NCBI GenBank assembly: GCA_028873515.1
Contig: JAGWIG010000025.1
Coordinates: 1 to 37,101 of the forward strand
Length of the DNA stretch: 37,101 nt
Reading direction: 5' to 3'
Source of the DNA: Pseudomonadota bacterium
GTDB taxonomy: Bacteria > Pseudomonadota > Gammaproteobacteria > Burkholderiales > REEB80
In this document: piece by piece, positions 8,130 through 14,770 of the stretch
Numbering within the stretch: the first letter of the stretch is position 1
Layout of the letters: each line of letters opens with the position of its first letter
Notes under the pieces: model-generated
Seen by the model: the letters and a program-made list of their open reading frames with translations, nothing else
What the model was told of the DNA's origin: nothing
Databases searched by the model: none
Made by a program: the position numbers and the translations under genes

Positions 8130-8431
8130 GGTGTTCCTTTGCGTATTGCATCAGCGCAGTAATTCCAATTTGATCGAATTGACTCACATACCTTCGCACA
8201 CCGCTCCCGCTCAGCTAGCACAGCCGCAGCAGCGCGGCGGTCGCCGTAGTCTTTGAGTTGGGCTTCCGAAAAATAACCCACGCAAACATAGCCATCCATT
8301 TCATGGTGCACGGGCTCTGGCATCTCAGTATCTCCCGCAGTCAGCATCTCAAGCGCATCAGCGGCTTCCAGCGCAGTGTCGCTGATGTCATCAAGGGTGT
8401 CATTGCGCAGTCGTTCAATTAGGTCTTTCAT
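8126..8431 (-). CDS. Small early protein, unknown function (101 aa)
   Basis: The start at 8431 (MKDLIERLRN) has a strong GGAGGAG ribosome-binding site. The protein has an N-terminal helix with DISDTALEAADALEML and a C-terminal AVLAERERCAKVCESI motif. Both are common in small phage early proteins that share interchangeable modules. It overlaps its neighbours by 4 bases on each side. No enzymatic residues were recognised. Confidence 0.55.
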   Translation of the reverse strand: MKDLIERLRNDTLDDISDTALEAADALEMLTAGDTEMPEPVHHEMDGYVCVGYFSEAQLKDYGDRRAAAAVLAERERCAKVCESIRSNWNYCADAIRKGTP

Positions 8432-8892
8432 GGCTCCTCCTTTGGTTTTGTGTAGAGTGGTCTGATCTCCCATCCGGTAGATTGCTCTGACCACCACTTA
8501 GCATCGGGGGCGTTTGTGTTTTCCCATTGGTGACAGGTCTGCACAGGATGCTTCTTTTGCCATACCTCCGGCTCCTGTTTCTCCCAAGCATCCAAACGCG
8601 TCGCCAAAGCAGCCCGGTCTTTGAGTGCGGTTTCGATCACAAGCGCATGCTTTTTCAGCTCTAGAATGAGGCGTTTGTTCTCAGCACGCAGCCTATCGTT
8701 ATCATCCTCGCAAGCCTGAACTAATGTTTTGGCCTCTATCTTTGCCTTGTACGCAGCGGCATCATAGAGGCTACACTGCTCTGCCATACGTGTGACCTCT
8801 GCACGCAGCTCGTCTATCTCGGCTTGCATTGCTTTGGTTGTGGACAGCCAAGGGTCGATGCCAATTCGATCTTGCCAAGTCTTGATGGTCAT
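8428..8892 (-). CDS. Coiled-coil early protein with 'RPLYT' C-terminus (154 aa)
   Basis: Residues about 20-110 are a long coiled coil (QAEIDELRAEVTRM and NDRLRAENKRLILELKKHAL are visible heptad stretches). The C-terminal 45 residues end in a GWEIRPLYTKP module found at the end of many unrelated phage early proteins. It starts with an ATGA overlap. Function unknown. Confidence 0.6.
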   Translation of the reverse strand: MTIKTWQDRIGIDPWLSTTKAMQAEIDELRAEVTRMAEQCSLYDAAAYKAKIEAKTLVQACEDDNDRLRAENKRLILELKKHALVIETALKDRAALATRLDAWEKQEPEVWQKKHPVQTCHQWENTNAPDAKWWSEQSTGWEIRPLYTKPKEEP

Positions 8893-9035
8893 TTGAGCAA
8901 CTCCTCAGTCAGATTTTCAACGGCTTTCTCCATGTCCTCCAGCAAGTAGTCTGGCACGCGCTTGCCGTCGACCAGCATCACAGATTCGATTGCAGACAGA
9001 AGCTTGATTAAGCGCAGGATGTCGAGCTTTGTCAT
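8889..9035 (-). CDS. Small helical early protein (48 aa)
   Basis: The start at 9035 (MTKLDILRLIKLL) follows an AAGGAAATG-type site and overlaps the upstream stop by 4 bases. The sequence is two amphipathic helices ending ENLTEELLK. An upstream in-frame start would lie inside the neighbouring gene and lacks a site. No family was recognised. Confidence 0.5.
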   Translation of the reverse strand: MTKLDILRLIKLLSAIESVMLVDGKRVPDYLLEDMEKAVENLTEELLK

Positions 9036-9307
9036 TTCCTTGCCTCCAGCATCGCATATGCCATTTCGTAGGCGCACTGTGCCCACACGGATTCTTCAAA
9101 TTCGCCACGGTCGCTGCTGTTCAGGTACGTCTGCATTGCCTTCGCTGCAAAGTCATCCCGCAAGCTATTGGTAATCATCTCATCCAGCCAATCCGTGCCA
9201 CTGTCTGGCACTTTGAGTTTGATTGCCGCGTACTGGCGCAGTGACAGGCCGTGAAAAGCAGAACCAGGGGATACAGGGAAAGCAGGTCCGCCTGTTTCTT
9301 TGGTCAT
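9032..9307 (-). CDS. Phage protein of the 'GGPAFP...LRQYAAIK' family (91 aa)
   Basis: The N-terminus (TKETGGPAFPVSPGSAFHGL) and the LSLRQYAAIK block match a very common family of small proteobacterial phage proteins whose hallmark is 'GGPAFP' followed by a 'G.tLRDYfAa' helix. A second helix near the end (YEMAYAMLEARK) is also typical. The ATG at 9307 overlaps the upstream stop. Function unknown despite wide distribution. Confidence 0.7.
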   Translation of the reverse strand: MTKETGGPAFPVSPGSAFHGLSLRQYAAIKLKVPDSGTDWLDEMITNSLRDDFAAKAMQTYLNSSDRGEFEESVWAQCAYEMAYAMLEARK

Positions 9308-9627
9308 TTGCACACTCCCATAAGCAAGTCATACCCAAGTTTCGTCAGGCCGCGCCATTGGTCGTTTTGGTGGTGAGGGTAGCACGGGATGTTTGTAAGT
9401 TGCGCCCGCTCCAAACTAGATGACCAGCTATGCCAACACCTATTCTCGAAGCGCTGAAACCCGAGCATTGGCGTTTTGCCGCCAGAATGTTGTACATACA
9501 CCCCATCCCGCACAGGCTTGCTGTGGCCGAGCATCCACGGTGTCAGGAGTTGGCTTTCGGTGTACCATTTGAAGCCGTCAACGGAGTAGAGATTGCCGCG
9601 TGTTTTGAAGAGTTGGTTGAGGATCAT
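9304..9627 (-). CDS. Early protein, unknown function (107 aa)
   Basis: Trp- and His-rich protein with repeated beta-like segments (GFKWYTESQLLTPWMLG, KPVRDGVYVQHSGG, RCWHSWSSS) and an ending QWRGLTKLGYDLL. The middle resembles domains in which a beta sheet displays aromatic residues. It overlaps the PP-loop gene by ATGA. No clear family was recognised. Confidence 0.5.
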   Translation of the reverse strand: MILNQLFKTRGNLYSVDGFKWYTESQLLTPWMLGHSKPVRDGVYVQHSGGKTPMLGFQRFENRCWHSWSSSLERAQLTNIPCYPHHQNDQWRGLTKLGYDLLMGVCK

Positions 9628-9648
9628 TTCGTTTCTCCTGTTGCTTTG
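9624..9648. repeat. 25-bp direct repeat, copy 1
   Basis: Identical to 13037-13061. On the leftward strand it encodes the last residues KATGETK plus stop of the PAPS-reductase-like gene, and also supplies the ribosome-binding site and ATG of the next gene. The second copy does the same for a different gene pair. Confidence 0.85.
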
Positions 9649-10493
9649 TCAAAATCCTCAGTGGGTAAAAATTCACAGGATTCACTGCAGCCTGCATCTG
9701 CGTAAGGGTCTGTGCGTGACAGATTTACGCTTCCCCCAATAGCCCTGTATTCAGCTAGTAGGTTTTTTGTTGAGCGATGATGCCTAAAAAACACACGGTC
9801 GCCGTCTTGCGGCCCAACACTTGAGTAGAGCGATTCCATCCTCTCAGTCCAGTCGTAAACGCTGCTGTCTTTCGCAATTTGTTTAAAGTGCTTGCTGTCT
9901 GATTTTTTAAAGCACCCAAGGCAATTGCCTTCAAACTCCTCAATACCTAAGTCAAATTCCTGATCCTCCCACCAATCCAATACATCCTGCTTATCTGTCG
10001 GCCAAATGTCGATTAGCGGATATTCAATCCGCATGTCCGTCGCGCTTTTGTTGATTCTCCTGCGCTCGTCAGCCCTTATGCCAATAGCCGTTAATGCGGA
10101 ATCTGCCCCAACACTTTTTCTGTACGACCGCATTGTGTTTAATTTCATTTCCCGGTTGCAGGGCTGGAACGTCAGATTTGGGATGCCATATTTTTTAATT
10201 ACTTCTTCAAATACAGAACCGTCGCGGCACGCAGTTTCATATGTGACTATCTTATGTGTGCATCCAACTCGTTCGCCGTGGTGCACCACGGCCTCAAGCC
10301 ATACCGTGTTGAAGCCAAAGTATTTATCACAGTTATGCATAAACTCTAATGTTTTTGGATGCTCACGACCTGTGTTCGCAAAAGTGACAACAAAATCGTA
10401 TTTGTCACTGAAGTTATCCAATAGCAGTTTTGTCATATAGCCGCTTGTGCGGCCCCCACTGAACGATATGTTGTAGAGTTCTTTGACGTTCAT
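9624..10493 (-). CDS. PAPS reductase-like PP-loop protein (289 aa)
   Basis: The start at 10493 (MNVKELYNISFSGGRTSGYM) has a GGAGAAATGA-type site; in-frame ATGs further upstream lie in the neighbouring gene. SFSGGRTSGYM is the ATP-binding PP-loop, TFANTGREHPKTLEF fits the adenine-nucleotide alpha-hydrolase fold, and PCNREMK resembles the CT-RE-K region of PAPS reductases. Two later cysteine pairs (GNCLGCFKKS and GCSESCEF) could hold zinc or an Fe-S cluster. Phage members of this superfamily are usually labelled phosphoadenosine phosphosulfate reductase, but relatives also modify tRNA or DNA (DndC). No other Dnd gene is present. Substrate unknown. Confidence 0.75.
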   Translation of the reverse strand: MNVKELYNISFSGGRTSGYMTKLLLDNFSDKYDFVVTFANTGREHPKTLEFMHNCDKYFGFNTVWLEAVVHHGERVGCTHKIVTYETACRDGSVFEEVIKKYGIPNLTFQPCNREMKLNTMRSYRKSVGADSALTAIGIRADERRRINKSATDMRIEYPLIDIWPTDKQDVLDWWEDQEFDLGIEEFEGNCLGCFKKSDSKHFKQIAKDSSVYDWTERMESLYSSVGPQDGDRVFFRHHRSTKNLLAEYRAIGGSVNLSRTDPYADAGCSESCEFLPTEDFDKATGETK

Positions 10494-10494
10494 T

Positions 10495-10746
10495 TCATTT
10501 CTCCTCCATCGCCAGCACCGCTGGCAGTAATAAAACAGCTGGGTGATACTCGTTAGAGGCCATAAATTTAACGGCGTCCACGGGCATGTCCAGCACACAG
10601 GCGCAGTCGTCCCATGCGACAAGTGCCATGATGGCGTCCCGAGCAGTGCCCCGAGCAGCGGACCAACGGTCGGGGCGTGCCTTGAGGTGTGCCAGGATAC
10701 GGTCGATGTGGGCGGTGTTTGGGAGGTGGGACCATTCAGGTTTCAT
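10495..10746 (-). CDS. Small early protein, unknown function (83 aa)
   Basis: A helical N-terminus (NTAHIDRILAHLKARPDRWS) is followed by a helix-rich domain ending HPAVLLLPAVLAMEEK. The opening 'IDRILAHLKARPDRWSAARG' resembles small phage proteins with a helix-turn-helix-like core, but the match is weak. It overlaps a membrane micro-gene upstream (ATGA) and ends 2 bases before the PP-loop gene. Confidence 0.5.
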   Translation of the reverse strand: MKPEWSHLPNTAHIDRILAHLKARPDRWSAARGTARDAIMALVAWDDCACVLDMPVDAVKFMASNEYHPAVLLLPAVLAMEEK

Positions 10747-10877
10747 ATAAGACCCGCTGCTGAGACAATTATGATTGTGGCGAGCATGTATAGCGAGGAC
10801 TCCAAGAGGCCGTCTTCACACGCGGAGAACAGCCCGTACAGCCAGAGACTGCAGCAGCCTAGGGTGACGAGCATCAT
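10743..10877 (-). CDS. Small membrane protein (44 aa)
   Basis: Reading from the ATG at 10877, the frame gives two hydrophobic stretches: MMLVTLGCCSLWLYGLFSAC and, after a short acidic loop, LYMLATIIIVSAAGLI. Its stop overlaps the next start by ATGA, as elsewhere in the operon, and it fills what would otherwise be an unexplained 148-base gap. No recognised family. Confidence 0.5.
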   Translation of the reverse strand: MMLVTLGCCSLWLYGLFSACEDGLLESSLYMLATIIIVSAAGLI

Positions 10878-10894
10878 GGCGTAATTATTGTAGT

Positions 10895-11308
10895 TCAAAA
10901 TTTCTTCCCTCCTACTGCCCTCCGGCTCTCAACGCGGTGGTCTTGACGGCTGGCGTTAAACTCCAGCTTGTCCGCAATCGCCCCGGCCACATCAAGGCCA
11001 AGGCCACCACTCATGTCAAAGATGCGAATCACGGCATCGGCCAGCTCCACTTCAAGCATGGTTCGATTAGGCAGCTTGTCGTCCATGAGTAACTTGCGAT
11101 GGCCTTCCATAGCCTCACTCACTTCGCTGTGAACAAGGGCCAGCAGCTCCCCGACATTTTTCGTAGGATTGATCTTTGGATAGCCTTTACTGGTCAAATC
11201 TTGCCCGGTGGTTATGTCCGTCCACCAGCCGTTCTCACGCGCTTGGCCATGGCAAAAGAATTGCAGGTCACGGCCTGCGGTGATGATGGTTTGAATGTCT
11301 AATTTCAT
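10895..11308 (-). CDS. MazG-like nucleotide pyrophosphohydrolase (137 aa)
   Basis: An all-alpha NTP pyrophosphatase of the MazG-like type, which hydrolyses NTPs or dNTPs to NMP and pyrophosphate. The metal-binding motifs are visible: LLALVHSEVSEAMEGHRK (helix with paired acidic residues, about 54-71) and EVELADAVIRIFDMSG (E-x-x-D type helix, about 86-101). Phage MazG proteins may adjust nucleotide pools or alarmone signalling during infection. It overlaps the gene upstream by ATGA. A second MazG-like gene lies at 17262-17717. Confidence 0.75.
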   Translation of the reverse strand: MKLDIQTIITAGRDLQFFCHGQARENGWWTDITTGQDLTSKGYPKINPTKNVGELLALVHSEVSEAMEGHRKLLMDDKLPNRTMLEVELADAVIRIFDMSGGLGLDVAGAIADKLEFNASRQDHRVESRRAVGGKKF

Positions 11309-11637
11309 GGTTTTATTGAAGCGCCTGTCAAGCGCATTAAATGGTTTGCAAGTGATTGTCCAAGGTGGTCTTTGGCGTGTTCTTTCAGGTATTCAGCAGC
11401 CCTGATAGACATGGTAATAAGATCATCATCTCCAGCCCAAATGTATGTCTTGTATCGGGCCATGCCTTTAACAACATAGCCAACTTCGGCAACATTTCCG
11501 GCAGCAAGCTCACGCTGAATTAATGCATAAGCTCCAGTGTGGTGGCAATCTGCTTCCATTGCGAGAGCATGGCAATTCCATTCACCATCTCTCAATAGCT
11601 GGCGCATTTTGTCTGCTTTGGATGGCTTCGTTTTCAT
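11305..11637 (-). CDS. Winged-helix-like small protein (110 aa)
   Basis: Residues 5-70 have the outline of a winged helix: KADKMRQLLRDGEWNCHAL (helix 1), a His/Cys-containing turn, GAYALIQRELAAG (recognition-like helix), then VAEVGYVVKGMARYKTYIW (wing). The C-terminus is helical. It ends by overlapping the MazG-like gene and follows ssb by 2 bases. Likely DNA-binding; target unknown. Confidence 0.5.
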   Translation of the reverse strand: MKTKPSKADKMRQLLRDGEWNCHALAMEADCHHTGAYALIQRELAAGNVAEVGYVVKGMARYKTYIWAGDDDLITMSIRAAEYLKEHAKDHLGQSLANHLMRLTGASIKP

Positions 11638-11639
11638 TT

Positions 11640-12035
11640 TTAAAATGGTAGGTCCGAATCGTCCATGTAATAGAAACTACTCCCGGCTTGTTTTTCCGGT
11701 GGCCGTGACGCTTGGCGTGGTTCGGATGCTTCCCGTTTACCGCCCATCAGAGCAACATCCTGAACACGCACGCCGAAGCTCTTGCGCTTTTGCCCATCCT
11801 TGTCCGTCCATTCGCGTTCGGTCACATTGCCAATCACGGTGACTTGCTGGCCTTTAACAAGGTAGGTTTGAAGTGAATCAGCCCGCTTGCCAAACAGAGA
11901 GCAATCCCACCAAATCGAATTTTTATCACGGCCTTGGCTATCGGCCACTGAAAAAGACAGAACCGGGGTTCCGTCTGCCAAAGATCGCATTTCCGAATCC
12001 TTGCCCAAGTTACCACTCACTGAAATACTGTTCAT
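11640..12035 (-). CDS. ssb: Single-stranded DNA-binding protein (131 aa)
   Basis: An OB-fold SSB. The N-terminal SISVSGNLGKDSEMR, the central WWDCSLFGKRADSL, and the GQQVTVIGNVTEREWTDKDG strand block are typical. Residues about 100-120 form a short disordered linker, and the protein ends DDSDLPF, the acidic tip through which SSBs recruit recombination and replication partners. Length is at the short end of bacterial SSBs. It overlaps the ERF gene by ATGA, consistent with SSB and annealase acting on the same ssDNA. Confidence 0.9.
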   Translation of the reverse strand: MNSISVSGNLGKDSEMRSLADGTPVLSFSVADSQGRDKNSIWWDCSLFGKRADSLQTYLVKGQQVTVIGNVTEREWTDKDGQKRKSFGVRVQDVALMGGKREASEPRQASRPPEKQAGSSFYYMDDSDLPF

Positions 12036-12655
12036 TTTTGACCTTTCAAGGAATCACCATGTTTTTTGATTGCGCTGCGAACGTGTGAAGGCAGCAGCTT
12101 CCATAGAGCAATTTTTTCATCGCCGTCTGTGATGCCAAGATATTCTTCATATGCACCGATAATGTCTTGCTTGGCAAACAGGAATCCAATGGCCTCGGCT
12201 GCGGCATCTACAACGGCAATTCGGGATGGTTCAATCTCTGGGTTTCCTGTAGGTGCATGAACGACATTTTTCTCTACCGGACCATTGCTGGAATCGAGTG
12301 CATCGTGTTCAACGATTTCCATCGCAGTCACCCACAAATAACGCCGGATATAGGTTTGTACTGCCCCAAGATTTTGCACCGGATGACAGCCCTTTAAAGC
12401 CGCCTCAGACATGGGTGAAGTCACTTCAATCGATCCGCCGTTTTCACCCATATCGACAATGGTCAATCTGGCCTCTTCTTTGCCGTAAGAGATCACGCCG
12501 CATAGCTCATGCTTGGCGAAAATCTCCTGTACTGTGGGCAAAAAATCGGACAGCTCAAAATAACTGTACCCTGCAAACTTGTTCAAACCCGACTTATTGA
12601 GCTTGCGTGATTGCAGCTCAAGCCGTGCGCTCATTAGCTTTTTATAGACTGACAT
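12032..12655 (-). CDS. ERF-family single-strand annealing recombinase (207 aa)
   Basis: ERF-type annealing protein that pairs complementary single strands during phage recombination. Diagnostic segments are NKFAGYSYFELSDFLPTVQE (the 'Y.Y..l.d' start of the family, about residues 25-44), a beta region with VTSPMSEAALKG, and the core helix GAVQTYIRRYLW (about 96-107). The C-terminal 70 residues, after a Pro/Asn-rich linker, are a separate helical domain ending in basic residues. No paired 5'-3' exonuclease was recognised in the operon. Confidence 0.85.
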   Translation of the reverse strand: MSVYKKLMSARLELQSRKLNKSGLNKFAGYSYFELSDFLPTVQEIFAKHELCGVISYGKEEARLTIVDMGENGGSIEVTSPMSEAALKGCHPVQNLGAVQTYIRRYLWVTAMEIVEHDALDSSNGPVEKNVVHAPTGNPEIEPSRIAVVDAAAEAIGFLFAKQDIIGAYEEYLGITDGDEKIALWKLLPSHVRSAIKKHGDSLKGQK

Positions 12656-12663
12656 TCTTACCC

Positions 12664-12765
12664 CTAAAATTGATCCGGATTACGACCCGACTGAAGATGA
12701 CGTACATAGTGATAACGCATCACAGCCGCATGCCATGCCTCTTGTAGTGCCCTAATTACATTCAT
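12664..12765 (-). CDS. Micro-protein, unknown function (33 aa)
   Basis: A 33-codon frame from the ATG at 12765, overlapping the stop of the gene before it (ATGA). The product is one amphipathic helix rich in His, Arg and Ala (ALQEAWHAAVMRYHYVRHL). It fills the gap between the lipoprotein-like gene and the ERF gene. Translational coupling is the main support. Confidence 0.4.
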   Translation of the reverse strand: MNVIRALQEAWHAAVMRYHYVRHLQSGRNPDQF

Positions 12766-13040
12766 TTAAAGTTCTCCATAGTTGCCACAATCGTATTAGC
12801 CCCTCGCTTGGTTTTACACTGAATAGACCCGTTGCCAAGATCAACGAAGCCTGCATTCTCTCCACAAACCTTACGCGCAGATAACTCGAACCGCACACGC
12901 TGGCGCTCTTCTTTTATGGCATCGTCTAGCATTTTTGCCTGGATGTGGTCGGCCTCTCGTGTCTCTACATCCAGCATATAAGAGCATGACAAAACCGATA
13001 GGATGGCCACGACGATGCTTGAATTGATAAGTGTGTTCAT
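12762..13040 (-). CDS. Signal-anchored small protein with Cys pair (92 aa)
   Basis: An N-terminal hydrophobic segment (SSIVVAILSVLSCSYML) is a signal anchor or possibly a lipoprotein signal, with a Cys near residue 19. A charged helix follows, then a C-terminal module ARKVCGENAGFVDLGNGSIQCKTKRG that recurs in small phage periplasmic proteins. Two cysteines in that module may form a disulfide. Location is probably inner membrane or periplasm. Its ATG and ribosome-binding site lie within the 25-bp direct repeat region. Confidence 0.55.
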   Translation of the reverse strand: MNTLINSSIVVAILSVLSCSYMLDVETREADHIQAKMLDDAIKEERQRVRFELSARKVCGENAGFVDLGNGSIQCKTKRGANTIVATMENFK

Positions 13041-13061
13041 TTCGTTTCTCCTGTTGCTTTG
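13037..13061. repeat. 25-bp direct repeat, copy 2
   Basis: Identical to 9624-9648. It again encodes the KATGETK plus stop ending on the leftward strand and overlaps the start signals of the next gene. Confidence 0.85.
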
Positions 13062-13360
13062 GCGATGGCGGCGCGTATCGTGTCCGTCTGTTCTGCAGTA
13101 AGCAAGCCCATTGCAATAATTGCGGGAATCATCGGAGCCACAAGATTTAGAGAATCCAATAACTCAGGCGCTGTTGCTATTAGGCGGGCATTGTTTGCAA
13201 GCTGGTCAACACTGATTTATTCATATTTCACAGAGTCAGAACGTAGACATTGTGCACCCTGCAAAACCATCTTTTGGCCATCCTCCGGAGCAATCCAGAT
13301 GGCGGTGCCGCTTCCATAAGCGAGAGATGAGTACCACGGCCCCGGTGTGTGCTTGCTCAT
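13037..13360 (-). pseudogene. 'TPGPW...ANARLIATAPELL' family gene split by an in-frame TAA
   Basis: From the ATG at 13360 (ATGA overlap with the gene upstream) the frame starts SKHTPGPWYSS, the hallmark of a very common phage family. After 47 codons it meets TAA at 13217-13219. The same frame then continues open for 59 codons with the family's expected second half (QLANNARLIATAPELLDSL) and ends KATGETK at 13037. Both halves clearly belong to one 107-codon gene. One base change from CAA or GAA would explain the stop. The C-terminal half has no ATG close to the stop. It is a broken gene, a sequencing error, or a read-through case. Confidence 0.8.
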
Positions 13361-13656
13361 TTTTTGCTCCATTCGTTTCCACGACCACCACAAGTCCTGC
13401 AGGCCGCGCCGTCATATTGACCTTCGCCACTACCATTGCAGTCGGGGCAGATATCAAACTCGCAGGGTTCATTGATTGATTCACGCGCTTCGAACATCTC
13501 GATAGCGTAGTCCTCAGGCGTTTTAGCCATCAGGCTCAAGATGTTGGCGTGGTGGTTGGAATAGGCGTAGTGCATTGCGTTAACAATGCACTCCATCTCA
13601 TCGGGTGTAAATTTACCCATTTCGATGGCTTCCAAAAGTGCTTCAAAGTCTTTCAT
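13357..13656 (-). CDS. First gene of leftward operon; zinc-finger protein (99 aa)
   Basis: The start at 13656 (MKDFEALLEAIEM) faces the divergent control region. The C-terminal third contains a DnaJ-type zinc module: ICPDCNGSGEGQ and, 11 residues after the first pair, CRTCGGRG, giving two CxxCxGxG-like units. The N-terminal 70 residues are helical. DnaJ-like zinc fingers in small phage proteins are common, but the partner is unknown. As the promoter-proximal gene it would be expressed very early. Confidence 0.6.
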   Translation of the reverse strand: MKDFEALLEAIEMGKFTPDEMECIVNAMHYAYSNHHANILSLMAKTPEDYAIEMFEARESINEPCEFDICPDCNGSGEGQYDGAACRTCGGRGNEWSKK

Positions 13657-13793
13657 GTTTAGCTCTGTGTAGTTACGATGGGTTGAACTTTAACCTAATT
13701 TTTTGACTATTTGTATTAGGACAAACCCTAAGTTCAAGCTGTAAGGGTAAGTCCCAATACAAAAAAGCATTTTCTCGGTTTAAAGTCCAACCC
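13657..13793. promoter_or_regulatory. Divergent early control region with nested dyad symmetry
   Basis: The only place where genes run apart. Three pairs of inverted arms share one axis between 13736 and 13737: outer arms 13678-13693 and 13780-13795 (15 of 16 pairs), middle arms 13713-13722 and 13751-13760 (9 of 10), and inner arms 13725-13729 and 13744-13748 (5 of 5). The right outer arm runs into the ATG at 13794. A TTGACT at 13703-13708 could be a -35 box, but I see no well-spaced -10 box. Each direction carries a similar GTCC(C/T)AATACAAA element, suggesting mirrored promoters or operators for both early operons. Confidence 0.65.
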
Positions 13794-13988
13794 ATGAACA
13801 CATTTACTCAAAATGAAAAGCAGACGGCTCACGCTATCCGTGTAATGGCCTATCGCTCAGTGGGAAACTACTCCAACCACTGCGACAGAAAGGCGGCAAT
13901 TGTAGCCCTGTTACTTGAAGCCGTTGGACAGGAGCTGGACGCGCAAGGCATTGATAGAGACAAATTTTTAACCAAAAGTGAGGAATGA
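13794..13988 (+). CDS. First gene of rightward early operon, unknown function (64 aa)
   Basis: Small helical protein (KQTAHAIRVMAYRSVGNY, AAIVALLLEAVGQELDAQG). The start codon lies within the outer arm of the control-region dyad, and no ribosome-binding site of normal strength precedes it, so initiation may be weak or on a very short leader. By position it could be a regulator, but no helix-turn-helix is convincing. Confidence 0.45.
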   Translation: MNTFTQNEKQTAHAIRVMAYRSVGNYSNHCDRKAAIVALLLEAVGQELDAQGIDRDKFLTKSEE

Positions 13989-14272
13989 TGGGAGTCGCAC
14001 CAAAACACCACGTTATCGAAAAAAAGCCGGATTATCTCGGGTTGCCAATCAAGGTTGTAAGCGCTTTCCACTGGTGGGAAGAATGCGAAAACCGACCCAA
14101 AGCCCCGGATGTTGCTTACAAAAAGACAGGGCCTAAAAGCAAGATGGAAAAGGAAAAAGAGATCACGCAATTTGTTCTAAAAGGCTCACTCACTTTCACG
14201 CAAAACGCCCAAGCTGACGCTGATAAACAAGCCAAGATCAAAGGCAGACAAAACTCACGGAGATCGCAATGA
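13988..14272 (+). CDS. Basic small protein, unknown function (94 aa)
   Basis: ATGATG at 13985-13990 gives two starts; the second is preferred because GAGG at 13980-13983 is then 4 bases away, and it overlaps the previous stop by one base. The product is very basic, with a KKTGPKSKMEKEKEI stretch and an ending KGRQNSRRSQ. That composition suits nucleic-acid binding, but no domain is recognised. Confidence 0.45.
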   Translation: MGVAPKHHVIEKKPDYLGLPIKVVSAFHWWEECENRPKAPDVAYKKTGPKSKMEKEKEITQFVLKGSLTFTQNAQADADKQAKIKGRQNSRRSQ

Positions 14273-14514
14273 ACTTTGAAAAAGACGCACTCGGTTTCTT
14301 GATTCGCTTTGCCCAACTTTCTCACGGCAAACCATTTTGCTCTGAGGATGTGACGTTATCAGCAATTGACAGAGGCATTGCGCCGCCTGACTTGAGGCAC
14401 TGGGGAAAAATCTTCAACCAGGCTGCTAAAGACGGTTATATCCGTAGATCCAACACGGTACATAGCCGATCTATGGGGCACAGCACAAAAACACTGGGAT
14501 GGGTATCAACATGA
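14269..14514 (+). CDS. Small early protein, possible DNA-binding (81 aa)
   Basis: Sequence is helix (DALGFLIRFAQLS), turn, FCSEDVTLSAIDRGIAPPDL, WGKIFNQAAKDGYIRRSNTV, then a beta-like HSTKTLGWVS. The outline helix / HTH-like / beta-hairpin recalls winged-helix proteins in phage replication regions, where 'W...f..A...G.I......' precedes a wing. ATGA overlaps on both sides show operon coupling. Function unknown. Confidence 0.5.
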   Translation: MNFEKDALGFLIRFAQLSHGKPFCSEDVTLSAIDRGIAPPDLRHWGKIFNQAAKDGYIRRSNTVHSRSMGHSTKTLGWVST

Positions 14515-14765
14515 TCGAGGAAGAGGCAGATAAGGATTTTGAGGCGCTCATGTCGCCCCATTTGACAATTGAAGCCAGGTCATTGATGGATGATGACAAC
14601 TACACCAAATGTCCGCGCTGCTGGCACTATCACACGATCAAGATCAACTATGACGGGTTATGTGATGCATGTTGTAAAAACATCCTTGAAGGATGGCCGA
14701 ATCATGAGAGTGCGCCATTTATCATGGCAAATCTGGATAATCAACGAAAGCTATTTACAAGGTAA
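14511..14765 (+). CDS. Small zinc-ribbon protein (84 aa)
   Basis: The start at 14511 overlaps the previous stop (ATGA). The middle holds CPRCWHYHTIKI then LCDACC about 13 residues on, a four-cysteine zinc ribbon of the type seen in DNA- or RNA-binding adaptor proteins and in tRNA-synthetase-like fingers. It lies 5 bases upstream of the helicase-methyltransferase gene, so it may help that enzyme or act separately in regulation; both are inference. Confidence 0.5.
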   Translation: MIEEEADKDFEALMSPHLTIEARSLMDDDNYTKCPRCWHYHTIKINYDGLCDACCKNILEGWPNHESAPFIMANLDNQRKLFTR

Positions 14766-14770
14766 TCAGT

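Noticed and set aside
13217-13219. TAA recoded as an amino acid
   Set aside because: TAA ends many intact genes in the genome, including the methyltransferase gene (16964-16966) and the ejection protein at 2676-2678.
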